Shown here piece after piece: positions 24,189-35,698 of a stretch of DNA of 64,000 nucleotides. This stretch comes from Sphaerosporella brunnea. Its lineage: Eukaryota > Ascomycota > Pezizomycetes > Pezizales > Pyronemataceae. Below the pieces are notes generated by a model, which searched no databases, had not been told where the DNA came from, and saw nothing but the letters and a program-made list of their open reading frames with translations. The DNA lies in NCBI GenBank assembly GCA_008704415.1, contig VXIS01000166.1, positions 36,878 to 100,877 on the forward strand. The letters run 5' to 3'. The position numbers and the translations under genes are program-made. Each line of letters starts with the position of its first letter. Within the stretch, counting starts at the first letter, position 1.

Positions 24189-26030
24189 ATGCTGGGAGCA
24201 CCTCCGATCTTCCCCCACGCCGAAGTGATCCTGCAATGGGACCACGAACAGTTTGCAACCTTTCTCGCTCTGTTGATGGACCGCTGGAAATGGACGGCGA
24301 GAATGAGGAGCAACTTTGATCGATCCCATCTCGATGGGGACCTATTTCTCCGCTTCGGGGAGAGTCATCGGCTGGCCTTGTACGAACGCATATTCACCGA
24401 CTTCACCGCGGGCCTGAAGCTGCATTTCTTAGCCAGCGATGTGCTCCAAAACGCCGCCCGCCAAGCACCGCACGAAGGTTTGTTCACCAGCGCAATGCTC
24501 CATGCCAAATGTCAACGTTGCGATAGAGACGGCACCGCCTGACAGGCGACCATGCGGAATGATATCTGCTGATATGACGACGATTCATTTGGAAAAGACG
24601 TCACTTCTTCACTCGCTGCTGTGGGCAAAGCCTGAGGTCCGGGAAACAGTCATGCGGACTCGGAACAGATAGGTTCCGACCTTCGGTGAGACAAATACCA
24701 CAAACCTGATGCCATGCACGGATCACGATCTGCGACCTTTACTTGATGGAATCCATTTATCCAGCATCAATGATGGGCTGTCGCCATGCGCCACCAACAA
24801 CATGCTCGTGCGGGACGCGTATGAAGAGGCGTACCGGTTTTTGAACGAACATGCACGTGACGCCGACTCCGACCCCAGCAACAACAAGCAACGTAACGTT
24901 CTGGACAGGGCGGCCATCATCACAGGTCATCCAGGAATAGGAAAAACCTGGTTCCTGTCTCTCGTGCTTGTGCAGCGTCTGTTGAATGGTCAGCAGACAG
25001 TCCTCCAATACACATCCGAAGATAGCGAAAACAAATGTGGTGTCTGCAACATTCTTTTTAACCGCCGTGGTGCAAAGATCATCGATTCGCTGCGTGATGT
25101 CGTCACCATGGATCCGGACATTTGGGCGCTGTGCGACTGCAAGCCTCTGTATATCGCCGCGTGTATCAGTCAGCACAACTAGTTGGTCGTTGTTGCAACG
25201 TCCCTGAAAACGAATAACGTCAAGCTACTGGTAAAGAATCACTCCGCAGTGTCCCTGTACATGGTCCTCTGGAACTTGGCCGAAATGGTGTGCACCGAGT
25301 ACGTTACGTCCCTCCTTGTTGTCAAGGTGAAGTTAACGAGAAACAGGCGGTACACACAGCTCAATCAACTCTTGACCATGTCTCAACTGATGACAATATT
25401 CGGCCCGATACCTAGGCTGATCTTAAATCATCTGATGAGGGCCCACCCGAAACCGGAGAGAGGAGACGGAACTGGTACCTGGAGCAGGGAGCGTTTCTCC
25501 AGTGCTGGGCGCTGGAGGGAGGTCCTGATCGTGCTGTCAACGTGAAGGGCCAACAGAAGAGCTTTTCGACATTTTTCGAGCTTTTGCCAATGGTTCGAAT
25601 GAAAGTAGGATCTCCGGAGTTTGCCCCCGGCATGGCTGGTATATACATTCGCCCAGATCGTATGACCCTCACCGCCTTGGATTCCTTGCTTGTCATCCTG
25701 GAGCAAACGACGCCGCAAGCCATTATGTTTCAAATAACGCTGTTGAAAGACCACCCCTTGAAGACGGACGGATTACGCGCTGTCTGGAACGCTTTGCCGG
25801 CAACTGTTCAAAAAAATGATCCGGTTGTGGTCTTTCTGGTACCGGAGGGTATCTGCGGAGGATACAAGATCCAGAAGATCGAGCCGCCAATCGCGCCTTA
25901 CGTCACATGGAAACAGTATGTGTGTGGTATGGCGGACAGGCATATCTGGGGCTTGGATACCGATGGATTCGGACGTAGTGATCGCAGAGTTGTTAGTGAC
26001 AGTCTGCATGTTTCCAAGCTGCGGAACTGA
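24189..26030 (+). CDS. CRN/RHS-type P-loop NTPase and nuclease effector-like gene
   Basis: Three pieces in order match the Crinkler/RHS layout. Piece 1, 24189 to about 24480, starts MLGAPPIFPHAEV and holds a SAM-like helical stretch (residues about 18-75). Piece 2, from about 24480 to 25440 in another frame, carries a Walker A motif GHPGIGKTWFL near 24930 followed by LVLVQRLL. It then has the beta-strand-plus-ATSLK stretch and FGPIPRLIL typical of this NTPase family. Piece 3, to TGA at 26028-26030, has the C-terminal nuclease-type pattern: D in TALDSLLV, QITLLKDHPLK, then VVVFLVPEGI. Such proteins are known or proposed secreted effectors, or intragenomic conflict proteins, with a PD-(D/E)xK nuclease fold. 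Piece 2 is crossed by two in-frame TAGs (24670-24672, 25180-25182) without a change of frame. Two frame changes (about 24.48 and 25.45 kb) suggest indels, introns or consensus errors. No signal peptide is evident. Confidence 0.7.
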
Positions 26031-27459
26031 CGGTGGCTCGGATTCTTCCCCAGTGAACATCTGGCTCTGCGATATAGTGAGAACGGATCATGTGTTTCTT
26101 CTGAATGTGGTTTGTGGGCTTGTTGGTCAGGTGGTCGTTCGCTCGGTGGCTTTGCTAGGGTGTTTGATGCAGTTTCGGGACTGTATATGTTGCCAGACGT
26201 CTGTGCTTTCGTCGGCACAAGGTACTGTTTAAATGATTGACTGTCATTTGCTGTGCAATATTGTGACTTGCACAATGCGGTGAGGCAATTCTGCGCATGT
26301 GCACCCTTCAGGGTTCAAACAGAAACACAATGCCAACAACCCTTTTTCAACAGCAAATCATTCAAGGAGGAATTTGCAGGCGCAATGCATGAGCGCGTGT
26401 TGAGATTGGCAAAAGTCGATTCAGTCGCTGCAGCCGACGCAATAAAATCATCCAGATACTGCCCGGAAAAGGCCCGGGCTTTTGATGAAACCTGAACGGA
26501 GGGGGTTCTTTTTGTTCCTTTTTTCACCCTGGCCAGACCGATGCCGCAGCGCAATGCCGTTGCCCAGGTCCAAGCACCAAATAGCACCTGGCTAGACGCA
26601 GGCAATGTATTTGGTGGCCAGGATCCCAACGCAAGGCCTGAATGAAGGGTTTCTGGTGCACCACCGCAACCACCCACCCGCAGAAGAATATCAGTTGGGT
26701 GGGGCACTGGTGCCTCACTGCGGATCATCAGTTTAGTTTGTGAGTCGGCACAACAGGCGGTAGCTAAACGCGTTTGATATGCACGCTGCGCCACGGGTGG
26801 TGGGTGAACTGTAGACCCGTAACAGTCCCCACCTGCGCGTTGTTTGCGGAGCCCCCGGACGTCATGCTCGCACCGCCGCGATACTGCCAGCAATCCAACC
26901 TTACCGGTGGCCAGTGCATGCCGCTCAGCACGCGATGCAACCTGTGGCTCGTGGGGTATGCGTTAGTGCGGCCTTGGGGACTATCTCTCCCGGAACACAG
27001 GCAGCAACGGATTTGGAAATGCGGCCATGCAGGCAGCCAGGACAACAGCACAAAACGTGGACCAGTATGCATGGCGTGCAACACGACCGGAACAATTCAG
27101 GCCTCGCATCAACAAATGTCTTTCCAACGCGGGTGTCAATCTCACACATCCCTGCCTTGTCAAGTCAGATTGGTAAACATCGGGAACTATTGACAGGGCT
27201 TGCTGGATTGAAGCGCTGTAAAGAATAGTGCGACAGGTCAAGGCACACTTGTTGAAGAGGATTTACCTGGTCCATCGCTTTTCCGTTCCTGAAAGCTCTG
27301 CTGCATGGAAACCTGCCCAAAGTCACCAAAGTCGTGGTCTATGGACGCTGCGAAGGTCCTGTAACGGTCAGGAGGTTTTCACTGGTTTCGAATACAAGTA
27401 CATCCGCGCTTTTCAAGCATAGTATAACCGTCCATTACTGCCCAGGTATCCAGAATCAC
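26031..27459. other. Coding-like but unresolved region
   Basis: A minus frame of 192 codons (26315-26893) and minus frames at 26764-27084 and 26981-27241 overlap protein-like + frames (26253-26495). None carries a motif I can name, and the strand cannot be decided. It may hold another decayed gene between the CRN-type gene and the minus-strand remnant at 27.5 kb. Confidence 0.25.
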
Positions 27460-28468
27460 TCAGCCTGTCTGACAATAGTCACAATCGCCAATCACCAATT
27501 GCACCGGGCTGTGGAGGCTTCCCAGCGTAGTCCTGTCCGGATCCGGTACCTCAGTCCAGTGCCCGTCGTCGAAGCGCACGACCACATCATGTTGCACAAT
27601 GATCTTGTCCTTCCACGCGTCATGGTCGACGGGCAGAGCCCCGAGAAAGCGCTTCTCGGCAAATGATTTGACCTGCGAGATGGGGGTCGCGGAAGCCATC
27701 AGTATGTCTTGCGTCGGTTCACGTTTGTTGGGAAATTTGATCCACTGCGCGTGCACCGCGATGAATGTGCAGACTGCGCAGTCACGGGGCTTTTCGTTGT
27801 CGACGTCAGCGGACGGGACTCCGATCCTGGCCAACAGGGTGGGCGTTTTCGGGCACGCCTGTGAAGCTCGATTGAATGAATAGTCCTTGTACGAGGTCGC
27901 TACCAGTCGCGCCCTCAATGTACAAGGAGTCAACGTCCGAGTGCAAAAATTTGAGGGCTGCGAGCTCACCGGCAGTCCCCAGCTGGCGCATGTATGTGAC
28001 CACAATCCTGCGAAGGCATCCCACGGTGAGGTGGTCCGGCTGGGGAACCGGGAGTTTTATTGCCAGCTTGCCTTTGAACTGGATGGTGAGCAAGGATTCC
28101 GAGAACAGCGGCCCGCCAATCACGGTGAACTTTTCAACGTAGTATGGCCACAAGAACGCCATTACCGACCAGCCTGCTTCATCGACGCAATCGCCATACA
28201 TATTCAGGACGACCTCGAGGTCAATTTCGAGCCTTTTTGCGACAACATGTTTCAGGGCCTACAAACGTCATCTTGCCGGCTCCAACGCTCACCACCGGGA
28301 TTTGTGCGTACCTGGTATGTCTGAATTTCGTCATTCGGGATAAAATACATCCTGGGGGACGACCAACTTCAGTGGCGGAAGGGAAATCTCGCGCGGCGAC
28401 GCAAGGACGTTAGGAAACGCGCGCTCCTGTGCGCGATAGGTTTCAGGCTGCCACATGGGCTGGTCCAT
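27460..28468 (-). pseudogene. Decayed minus-strand gene, unknown family
   Basis: Reading leftward from an ATG at 28466-28468 (MDQPMWQPETYRAQER), the frame is protein-like for about 45 codons. It then shifts near 28335 and again near 28250. A good frame follows from about 28245 to 27860, including WSVMAFLWPYYVEKFTVIGG and an LKFLHSDVDSLYIEGATGSD stretch. Another shift near 27850 leads to the frame that ends at 27460 in TGA, with DAWKDKIIVQHDVVVRFDDG near 27600. At least three shifts are needed, so it is a pseudogene or error-rich. Composition is globular and the family is not recognised. The + strand frame 27887-28324 looks less natural and is probably a shadow. Confidence 0.4.
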
Positions 28469-29569
28469 CGTGCTGAGGTGATGAATAGTACCAATGCTGC
28501 CCTTGGTTGCGGCCGGTGGAGTGACGCTCGGATAACGTTACGTTATGTGTGATGTGGTTCCCGGGGACCTTTGGGCGAACTGTGGACACGACGATCGCAC
28601 TGGATGGGCAAGCGTGTTGAACGAGAGCTAGGTCGCTGTACGGGATCAAGGTGACGGTGAGGAGGCGTGTGATCCGTCGAAGGTGATCTCCAATTGAGAT
28701 GGAGAGAAGGTCTGTCTAAATGCTCGAGGTTGAGGATCAAGCAGGACTTGCCCGGACGAGCGCCAAATGATATTGGGGTTCACCCTCGGTAGACCCACAA
28801 TATATATAGAGCAAACTGTGCCGCAGCGGTGGCGCAACACGGTGACTCAATGCGGAAAACCCGAAAATTCACCCTGCCACAGGCTGAGCGATGAGCTAAA
28901 CACTGCTGCTTCGAGCAATTGGGAAACCGAGAAAGCGCTCAGGGACAGGCTGATCGTTTGACTGAGTACTAGCAAAGTTGGAACCTGGCCCGATGGGGCT
29001 GCATAATGTGTTGACATCTCCTTCTATCTCCTTTGGATTCTGCCCTACGTGCGGTGCGTGATACGGATTTCCTTGGCGCGAATTATTGTCGAGTACGATT
29101 TCATTGGTCATTTTTGCTTAGAGGACGCGCAGGCACCTGTAGTAGGCCTCAACCTGAGGTGTAGCGCTGTCTCTTGTCCATTGTTATATGTCATGGCCCC
29201 AAGTGGAGGAATACAATACAATTAAAACAAAACCTGACGCGGCAAAAGTTACTTGCGCGTTCCCTCTTCCCCTGCAAGAGGTTGGAGCATTCAACAATAA
29301 CGCACCGTTCAACCCAGGGTAATTGTTGGCTGCCAGTCAAATAACTCAGCACGCCATAAAGTATATGTCCTACCGGTTCACTGTGTGCCCACTGAAAGAC
29401 GGATCAAAACATGCCCATGTATGATGCCCAAATAATCAAAGACTGGTCGGTGACCGCTGGCCACACTCTGTGCCACAGTGTAATTGACAGACTGTGCTTT
29501 CTAGAGTTTGTTGAGTCCACCAACGTAAAAAATAGGGATAACCATTGGTGAAGGCCGCAAGCGAAGCAT
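28469..29569. other. Unassigned sequence left of the copia element
   Basis: No gene is supported. A stretch at 28825-28930 has a weak A-box-like TGGCGCAACACGG, but no convincing tRNA fold was found. The last five bases (29570-29574, GCAAT) belong to the copia target duplication. Confidence 0.3.
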
Positions 29570-29574
29570 GCAAT

Positions 29575-29836
29575 TGTTGGAGATATCGGTTTGAGGGGGT
29601 GTCGAAGGCGTCTGTTTGAAGTTGGAGAGAGAGAGGGAGATGCGGATGATTCTAATTGATTGATTGCAAAAACTAAACTAGCGGGGCCGCCTGGCCCATC
29701 CATCACAGCTTCACTGGCTATCACTCGGCTCTTCAGCCGCCGCCGCCCCTGCAATACCACTTCCGGCTGTGCCACCAACGAGCAAAGCAAACAAAAAGAA
29801 CACAGAAGAAGACAAGTGAAAACACGGTTTCCAACA
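29575..29836 (-). repeat. Copia 3' LTR
   Basis: Direct copy of 34383-34644. It has terminal TG...CA with a 7-bp inverted end, TGTTGGA/TCCAACA. Inside the element, immediately to its right on the + strand, CACACCCCCTCTTT is the complement of a purine-rich tract expected before a 3' LTR. Confidence 0.95.
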
Positions 29837-30067
29837 CACCCCCTCTTTGCAAGTAGGGTGGCACATGACGCGGCGCACCGCGATCACGTGAGGATTCGAA
29901 AGAAAAGAAACGGCGAACGCACCCCCTCTTCCTGAATAGGGTCCATCTCCCCGACAGCCTCCTTAAACCTCGTAACCGTAGAAAAACCTTGCGGAGAAAA
30001 ACTACGGACATAGGAGGAAGAGTACTGTCGCATAACACTCCATGACGCTCCGTCGCCTGACTCTTCG

Positions 30068-33000
30068 TCAAGCTTGTTCCTCTTGATCTATTTTCCGAAG
30101 TCCACACATCACAGACAACTCTTGGTGCCTGGTGGAAGGCAGAGCCTTTGTCATGAAATCTGCGATATTCTTGGCAGATTCGACGTAGTCGAACTTTACG
30201 TTCCCTTTTTCCTGTTCATCGTGCGAATGATGAAATTTGACCTCGATATGCTTGGTCTTTCCTTTGACGACGCCAGAGTTGATGAGTTTGAGGGCTCCCT
30301 GGTTGTCGCAGAGGATCGCGATCGCTCCACGACTTCCTTGAATTTCTTTGAATAGCCGTCTTAACCATAGCGCTTCTCTGGTTGCATTTGAACAGGCGAT
30401 GTATTCGGCTTCCAGGGTTGACAAGGCTACTACGGCCTGACTCTTAGCTTGCCAGCTGATAGAGGCATTACCTGTTATGAAGACGAAGCCTCCAACTGAT
30501 TTCCTCGTTTTCGAGTTACCCGCCCAGTCGGAGCCGGTGTATCCTATTAGATCGTGATTGCCGCTAGACGGAAAGAAGAGTCCGTGATCTCCAGTATGCT
30601 TTAGGTATCGGAGTGCTCTCTTTGCTGCCGTGAGGTGCATTTGAAGAGGTTTTGCATTGTACTTGCTCAAAACAGCGACGCAGAAGCTTATGTCGGGACG
30701 CGTGCCCAGCGCAGCATACATGAGCGATCCAACCATCGACTGGTAGATTTTCACGTTGTCGACTATCTTGTCTTCGCATTCTGAGTTGTTTAGATCCACA
30801 TTGCTGTCCATCGGAGTGAGTGCGTTTCTGGCATTGTGCAGGTTGAATCTTCTTAAGATAGTCAGTATGTAGCTGTACTGACTCAGAGAGATCCCTGCGG
30901 CGTCGCGTTGGATCTCTAATCCTAGAAATCGTTTGGCTTCTCCAAGATTTGTCATCTTGTATTTTCGACTCAGTTCTTCCTTTATCCTGTCGCCACCCTG
31001 TTCTTTGGTGTGAGCAATCAACAGATCATCTACGTATAGTAGGATCAAAGCTTCGTCTGTTAGATATAGGTTTGGATCTGCCGTTGACTGGCTAAAGCCG
31101 CGTGATAGTAGAAAACTGTTTATGTTTTCATACCAGAGACGTGGAGCTTGTTTCAAGCCGTATAGAGCTTTTCAAAGCTGTACGACTGTTGCCTTCGAAG
31201 ATGGATTGACAATGTCCATTCCCTCTGGTAGCTCCATGAAGACATGGTCCCTATCAATCTTGGGGTTGAGAAAGGCGGATTTGACGTCCATATGATCAAG
31301 CTTCCAATTGTTGCGAGCTGACAGTGCTAGCAGTAGTCGAAGAGTGGCCAGCTTTGAAACGGGAGCATAGGTCTCGTCGAAGTCGATTCCTTCAACTTGC
31401 TCATATCCTTTCATTACTAGACGAGCCTTGAACTTCGTTGAGTGATTTGGGCCTATCTTGGTTCGGAACACCCATTTGCTGCCAATGGGTTTTCCGACAG
31501 TAGAGCTCTCACTGCCGACAGTAGAGCTCTTATTGTTGACTTCTTCGAAGGTGTCGTTTTCTGTCAGTGATTCCCATTCCTCTTGCATGGCTTTTTTCCA
31601 GTGTTCTCTGTACGGGCTGGTTATAGCCTGCTCATAGGTTACCGGGTCTGAATCATGATTGAGCAAGGGAAGCGATAACGCATCACCCACTCGATTCGCT
31701 TGCTCTATTATGAGTGCGTTTGCTTCTCGGCGGACGATTCGAGCTTCTACTACGTTTTCAGTATCATCATCATGTGATGGGAAGTCCCTGGGGTCAGGTT
31801 CTTCTTCCGGATCCTTTTCATATCTGTTTTGATCCTCATCAAAGATCAAGTTTGAACATTCGACGGCTGAGCCGTGGGAGCCTCTGCTGAAGTCCCAGAT
31901 ACGCCAGATCTTGGTTGTATCATGTACGTAACCAAGTAACATGCAAGACACCGATCTAGGAGTGAATTTTCCATTTCTCTTCTCTTTCGGGATGTGTTTA
32001 TACGCACGACATCCGAAACGACGAAGGTGATCCAATTTTGGCTTCTTGCCATGTAGACGTTCGTATGGCGTCTTGTCTTAAAAAGCTGCAGTCGGCGACC
32101 GGCTATGCAGATAGACTGCTGTTCTAACAGCTTCGGCCCAGAATCTCATCGGCACGTCTGCATCAAGCATCATACATCGACTTTTCGTATTGACCGTGCG
32201 AACCATCCTTTCAGCTACACCGTTCTTGTGCTGAGTGTACGGTGGAGAGGGCTCATATTGGATGCCAAATTCTGTTAAGACTTGCTGTAATTCAGCGTTG
32301 TTGTATTCGCCAGTTCTGTGTCACAACGAAAGCGTTTAATTTTGTGACCTTTGGCTTCTATCGATGCCATGAAGACTTTGAATTTTGCGGTGATTTCTGG
32401 GGCTGATTTCGTTACTAGAAACTGCACCTCTGTGTAGCGGGAGAAGTCGTCAACGTAGATGATATAGAATTTCGCGCCCCTGACACTTGTCTTTAAGGGC
32501 CCACAGAGATCTGAGTGAATGAATTCGTATGGCTTTGTTGCTCTTGCCTGCTTTGATCGATCGAATTTCTGAATTTGCTTTCCTAGGATACACACTTCGC
32601 ACTGCTTGTGCTTGAAGCCTCGTACTGAGCCAAGGAGTTCTCTTAGGGATACGTGGTTTAGATGGGCCAGACGTCTGTGCCACATCTCTGCAGTTGAGGA
32701 TTTCGACTTTAGAATCTTCCGTAATGGTTCATGCTTGTCCTTTTCAGGTGGTCTGATGACGTGCTTGCGCTTGTGTTTTTCGAGTTCTTGCGGGTTTGTG
32801 ATCTTTCCGGATCTCGTGGTGACGAGTGCGACTTGATCTGCGTCGATCTGATAGATCCCATTTCTCTCATACGCTATGAGAATAGGTATGTGGGTTTGAT
32901 TTGTGACTGTGGCCTTTCCATCGAAGAAGATGCACTTGCATCCATCTTTGTCCAGTTGAGATACTGATATCAGTGATATCCTGAATTCGGGCACATATAG

Positions 33001-33300
33001 TGCATGCAGTGGTATTTCATTGAGATATGCGGTTCCGGCCTGATTCGATGATATTTCAGAATCGTCGCCGAGCTTGATGGTGTAGTTTACAGTTGTAAGA
33101 GAAGACGGTAGAAAACAAGAGATATCATGACACATATGAATTGAAGCCCCAGAGTCAATGACCCAGGTAGTAGACTTTTCGGTAGAAAACAATGCTGTAG
33201 ATGCAGAAGACGGCGTAGAAGTAGATGATACTGTTATGTGATCGTTGTGAGACAATAGGGCCTCCGCACCTAAAGATGTTGTCGCAGGAAGTGCGGACAC
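30068..33300 (-). pseudogene. Copia pol: protease, integrase, reverse transcriptase, RNase H
   Basis: Four minus-strand segments. 33300-32275 has the aspartic protease signature DSGAS (residues 49-53), the gag-pre-integrase HHCC zinc region (MWHRRLAHLNHVS to CEVCILGK) and integrase Asp residues in HSDLCGP and RCD. A frameshift follows near 32320, then integrase continues to a TAA (about 32078) in a T-rich run. 32035-31172 begins the reverse transcriptase (KARLVMKGYEQVEGIDFDET, LDHMDVKSAFLN) and ends in TGA at 31172-31174, where families normally have Arg, Lys or Asn. 31156-30068 continues with KQAPRLWYE, the catalytic YVDDLL (residues 41-46), and RNase H with SDWAGN, STLEAEYIA and ADFMTKAL. 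Terminal stop is TGA. The encoded enzymes would copy and integrate the element, but this copy cannot make a full polyprotein by the standard code. Confidence 0.9.
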
Positions 33301-33434
33301 GCTTAACCGTCACTCGGGTTTTGAGTCAGAGTCTTCAGAAGAGTCCTTGTCTTTCTGCTCTTCTTTCTTGGAATGAGTCTTGTTACGCTTCGATCGCATT
33401 TGGCGTGACTTTTCACGGCGTCGACAGTTGGCAG

Positions 33435-34298
33435 CTATATGACCTTCGTCGGCAGGCAGTACCAACATACTATCTTTGAGCCAGCTTCATCGTCTTTGCC
33501 TAAGTCGGTATCGTCACGCTGGCGCTTTCCATTTTTGCCTGAGCTCTGCCCAGTATCTTTTCGATTTGCCGATCCTCGTCGACAGTCGACAGTGCTGTGG
33601 GTCGGTGTTTTACAGTGATCACACCAGCGCCTCTTCGACGTTGCCCTGGTAGGCAAGGCTTCGGCAGCTGCATCCGTGGTGGTTTTCAGGGCACGATGAC
33701 GCTCGTCCTCAATCAGAGCTCTGCAGATCGACTCAATCGTGGCATTCGTAGAGTGCTGTAGAGTATTGACGGTCCTGGCGAAGACCGGGGGAAGAGTGTT
33801 GAAGATGTGAGTTTTGAATAGGGTGTCACTGATGGCCTCATCGCTTCCGGCGACTGCCTGTCGTATGTCTTCTAACTCGGAAAAGTATTCTGTGATAGGT
33901 GCACCAGGTTTGGGGCGCATCATGGTGAACTTCGAATACAACTGCTGTCTGCCAAGCGCTGTACTTGCGGTGTCAAGATTTGACTGTAGTTTGGTCCACA
34001 TTTCTTCTGGATCATCGGTGTCATTGATCATCGCCTTGATCATCTGACTGCAGCCGTTATATATGCATGCTGCAGCGTCTGCTCGTTGAGCATGGTAGTC
34101 TCTGTAAGCTTGTTTGACAGTTGCAGACGCGTTTGCGGGTGGCCGGTCCGGCTCTGCCTCTTCACCTGTGACAATTTCCCAGGATATGGAGGCGCGAAGA
34201 ATATGACGCATGCTCTTGGACCATTGATGGTAGTTGTCGGAGGTCAGAAGATTGAAGGTTCCTTTCGGATGCTTGAACATCTGCTTAGAGGTCGACAT
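33435..34298 (-). pseudogene. Copia gag with zinc knuckles
   Basis: The likely start is the ATG at 34296-34298 (MSTSKQMFKHPKGTFNLL), which suits the family. The open frame reaches further upstream into the LTR only because no stop occurs. The protein follows the copia gag pattern, with NYHQWSKSMRHIL near the start and a UBN2-like helical body. A first CX2CX4HX4C knuckle (CDHCKTPTHSTVDC) follows, then a basic stretch. A second knuckle begins with CWYC but is broken by a 2-base shift near 33460; its GHIAANC half continues in another frame to a TGA near 33308. Gag would form the virus-like particle and bind element RNA. Confidence 0.85.
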
Positions 34299-34382
34299 GG
34301 CGTGTTTCGAAAGACTGAGAGTCGAAGGGTTTCGCAGCGATGTTGACGTAGTTTTTATCGAAACGCGGGAGGGCTCATAACC

Positions 34383-34644
34383 TGTTGGACATATCGGTTT
34401 GAGGGGGTGTCGAAGGCGTCTGTTTGAAGTTGGAGAGAGAGAGGGAGATGCAGATGATTCTAATTGATTGATTGCAAAAACTAAAATCGCGGCGCCGCCT
34501 GGCCCATCCATCACAGCTTCACTGGCTATCACTCGGCTCTTTAGCCGCCGCCGCCCCTGCAATACCACTTCCGGCTGTGCCACCAACGAGCAAAGCAAAC
34601 AAAAAGAACACAGAAGAAGACAAGTGAAAACACGGTTTCCAACA
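34383..34644 (-). repeat. Copia 5' LTR
   Basis: Same 262-bp unit as at 29575-29836, with scattered substitutions (for example GACATATC against GAGATATC next to its left edge). It is followed on the right by the GCAAT target duplication. It would hold the promoter for minus-strand transcription of the element. Confidence 0.95.
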
Positions 34645-34649
34645 GCAAT

Positions 34650-35698
34650 GAGACCCGGAAGGAGCCAGTGCACTCGCCGTCTGGTCAAATGTCTTTGTTG
34701 GTAAGCAGTACACCTGCACTGTCAGCAGGGCCACGGAGAGGTTTGATTAGATAATTCAAAACCATCACTGGCGCAGATGCAAATAAATGCAGACTATAGT
34801 TCGGGAGCTAGAACGGCCATGGACTACGTTTGGACGTTGTGCAGTTGAGCCATGTGGGAATGGTCAAAAAAGACAAGGCGTAGCGGTAGTTGCCAGAATA
34901 GACACGGCCGTGACGGGCAAATATTGTGAACTGTAGTTGCTGCAGTTTTCATCCGCTCCTAGGCTCCCGCCCGTCGCCCTTACAAATTATCCAACATGGT
35001 CTTGCTGTCCAATCTGTCTCTCCCAAACCGATGCGCTGGATGGTAAGTCGTGTTGCCAACGACCACCCTGTTATCACAACCACCTTCTATGAATAGTTGC
35101 ATGACCATTCACACATATATCCACGAATCTCGAAAACATCTCTCCATCACCCTGCACTTAGTACACTTCATGAATCACAGAGCGTTGAAGATGTACGCCT
35201 GTTGGCTGCTGTGCGGCGGTCCCTTGACTCCAAGTGTAATGGGGCTTTACGTATCATGTGGTATTTCTTCAAGCCTAGCCTACCATGTCCCAGGGAGCTA
35301 CAAAATGCTACGGCGTTTGCAGACTCGTGATGACAATTCCAATTCCCATCTGCCTCCCCCAAAACTGTGAGAAAAACTATCGCGGTGTCTAATGCGTACA
35401 GCCGTCTCTCGTTAGATTGACCATCAGACAGTGCCTTAACCACAACAACCGCTCACCTAACCACCAGTGTCCGTGCATTGGCCTGTTGAATGATGTGCTT
35501 GCCATTCTTTGTGTCCTAGTATTGAACATACAATGCACGTTGCCTCTTACACCTAACTGCCCTCATGCTGCTCCCGTTCTCTTTCCACACCGAACCGTAC
35601 TCCACATCATCCTTGAACCCTCCAAACAGACTGCTATATTCTCCTGCGATTAGCAGCTCAACAAACCATTATATCCTCTAGTTCTGCTGCGATCATCA
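34650..35698. other. Unassigned sequence
   Basis: No gene is recognised. Frames such as 35050-35370 (+, 106 codons) are compositionally unremarkable and lack motifs. Confidence 0.3.

Larger units (their letters stand above)
29575..34644 (-). mobile_element. Ty1/copia LTR retrotransposon, complete but decayed
   Basis: Two direct 262-bp repeats at 29575-29836 and 34383-34644 begin TGTTGGA and end TCCAACA. The element is flanked by a perfect 5-bp target duplication GCAAT (29570-29574 and 34645-34649). The total is 5,070 bp, transcribed on the minus strand. Order from right to left is 5' LTR, gag, protease, integrase, reverse transcriptase, RNase H, then a purine tract next to the 3' LTR. That is the copia order, with integrase before reverse transcriptase. 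The internal region directly after the 5' LTR reads GGTTATGAGCCC, a possible primer site that I cannot assign to a tRNA. The LTRs differ at roughly 5-8 positions, so insertion was fairly recent. The frame is nonetheless broken by two TGAs, one TAA and at least two shifts. Confidence 0.95.

Noticed and set aside
27887..28324. A 145-codon + frame
   Set aside because: The minus-strand text over the same span is more protein-like and continues on both sides; the + frame is likely a shadow.
28825..28930. tRNA- or SINE-like A box (TGGCGCAACACGG) with a weak B-box-like GCTTCGAGC
   Set aside because: The boxes are about 80 bases apart, the B box is poor and no cloverleaf could be drawn.
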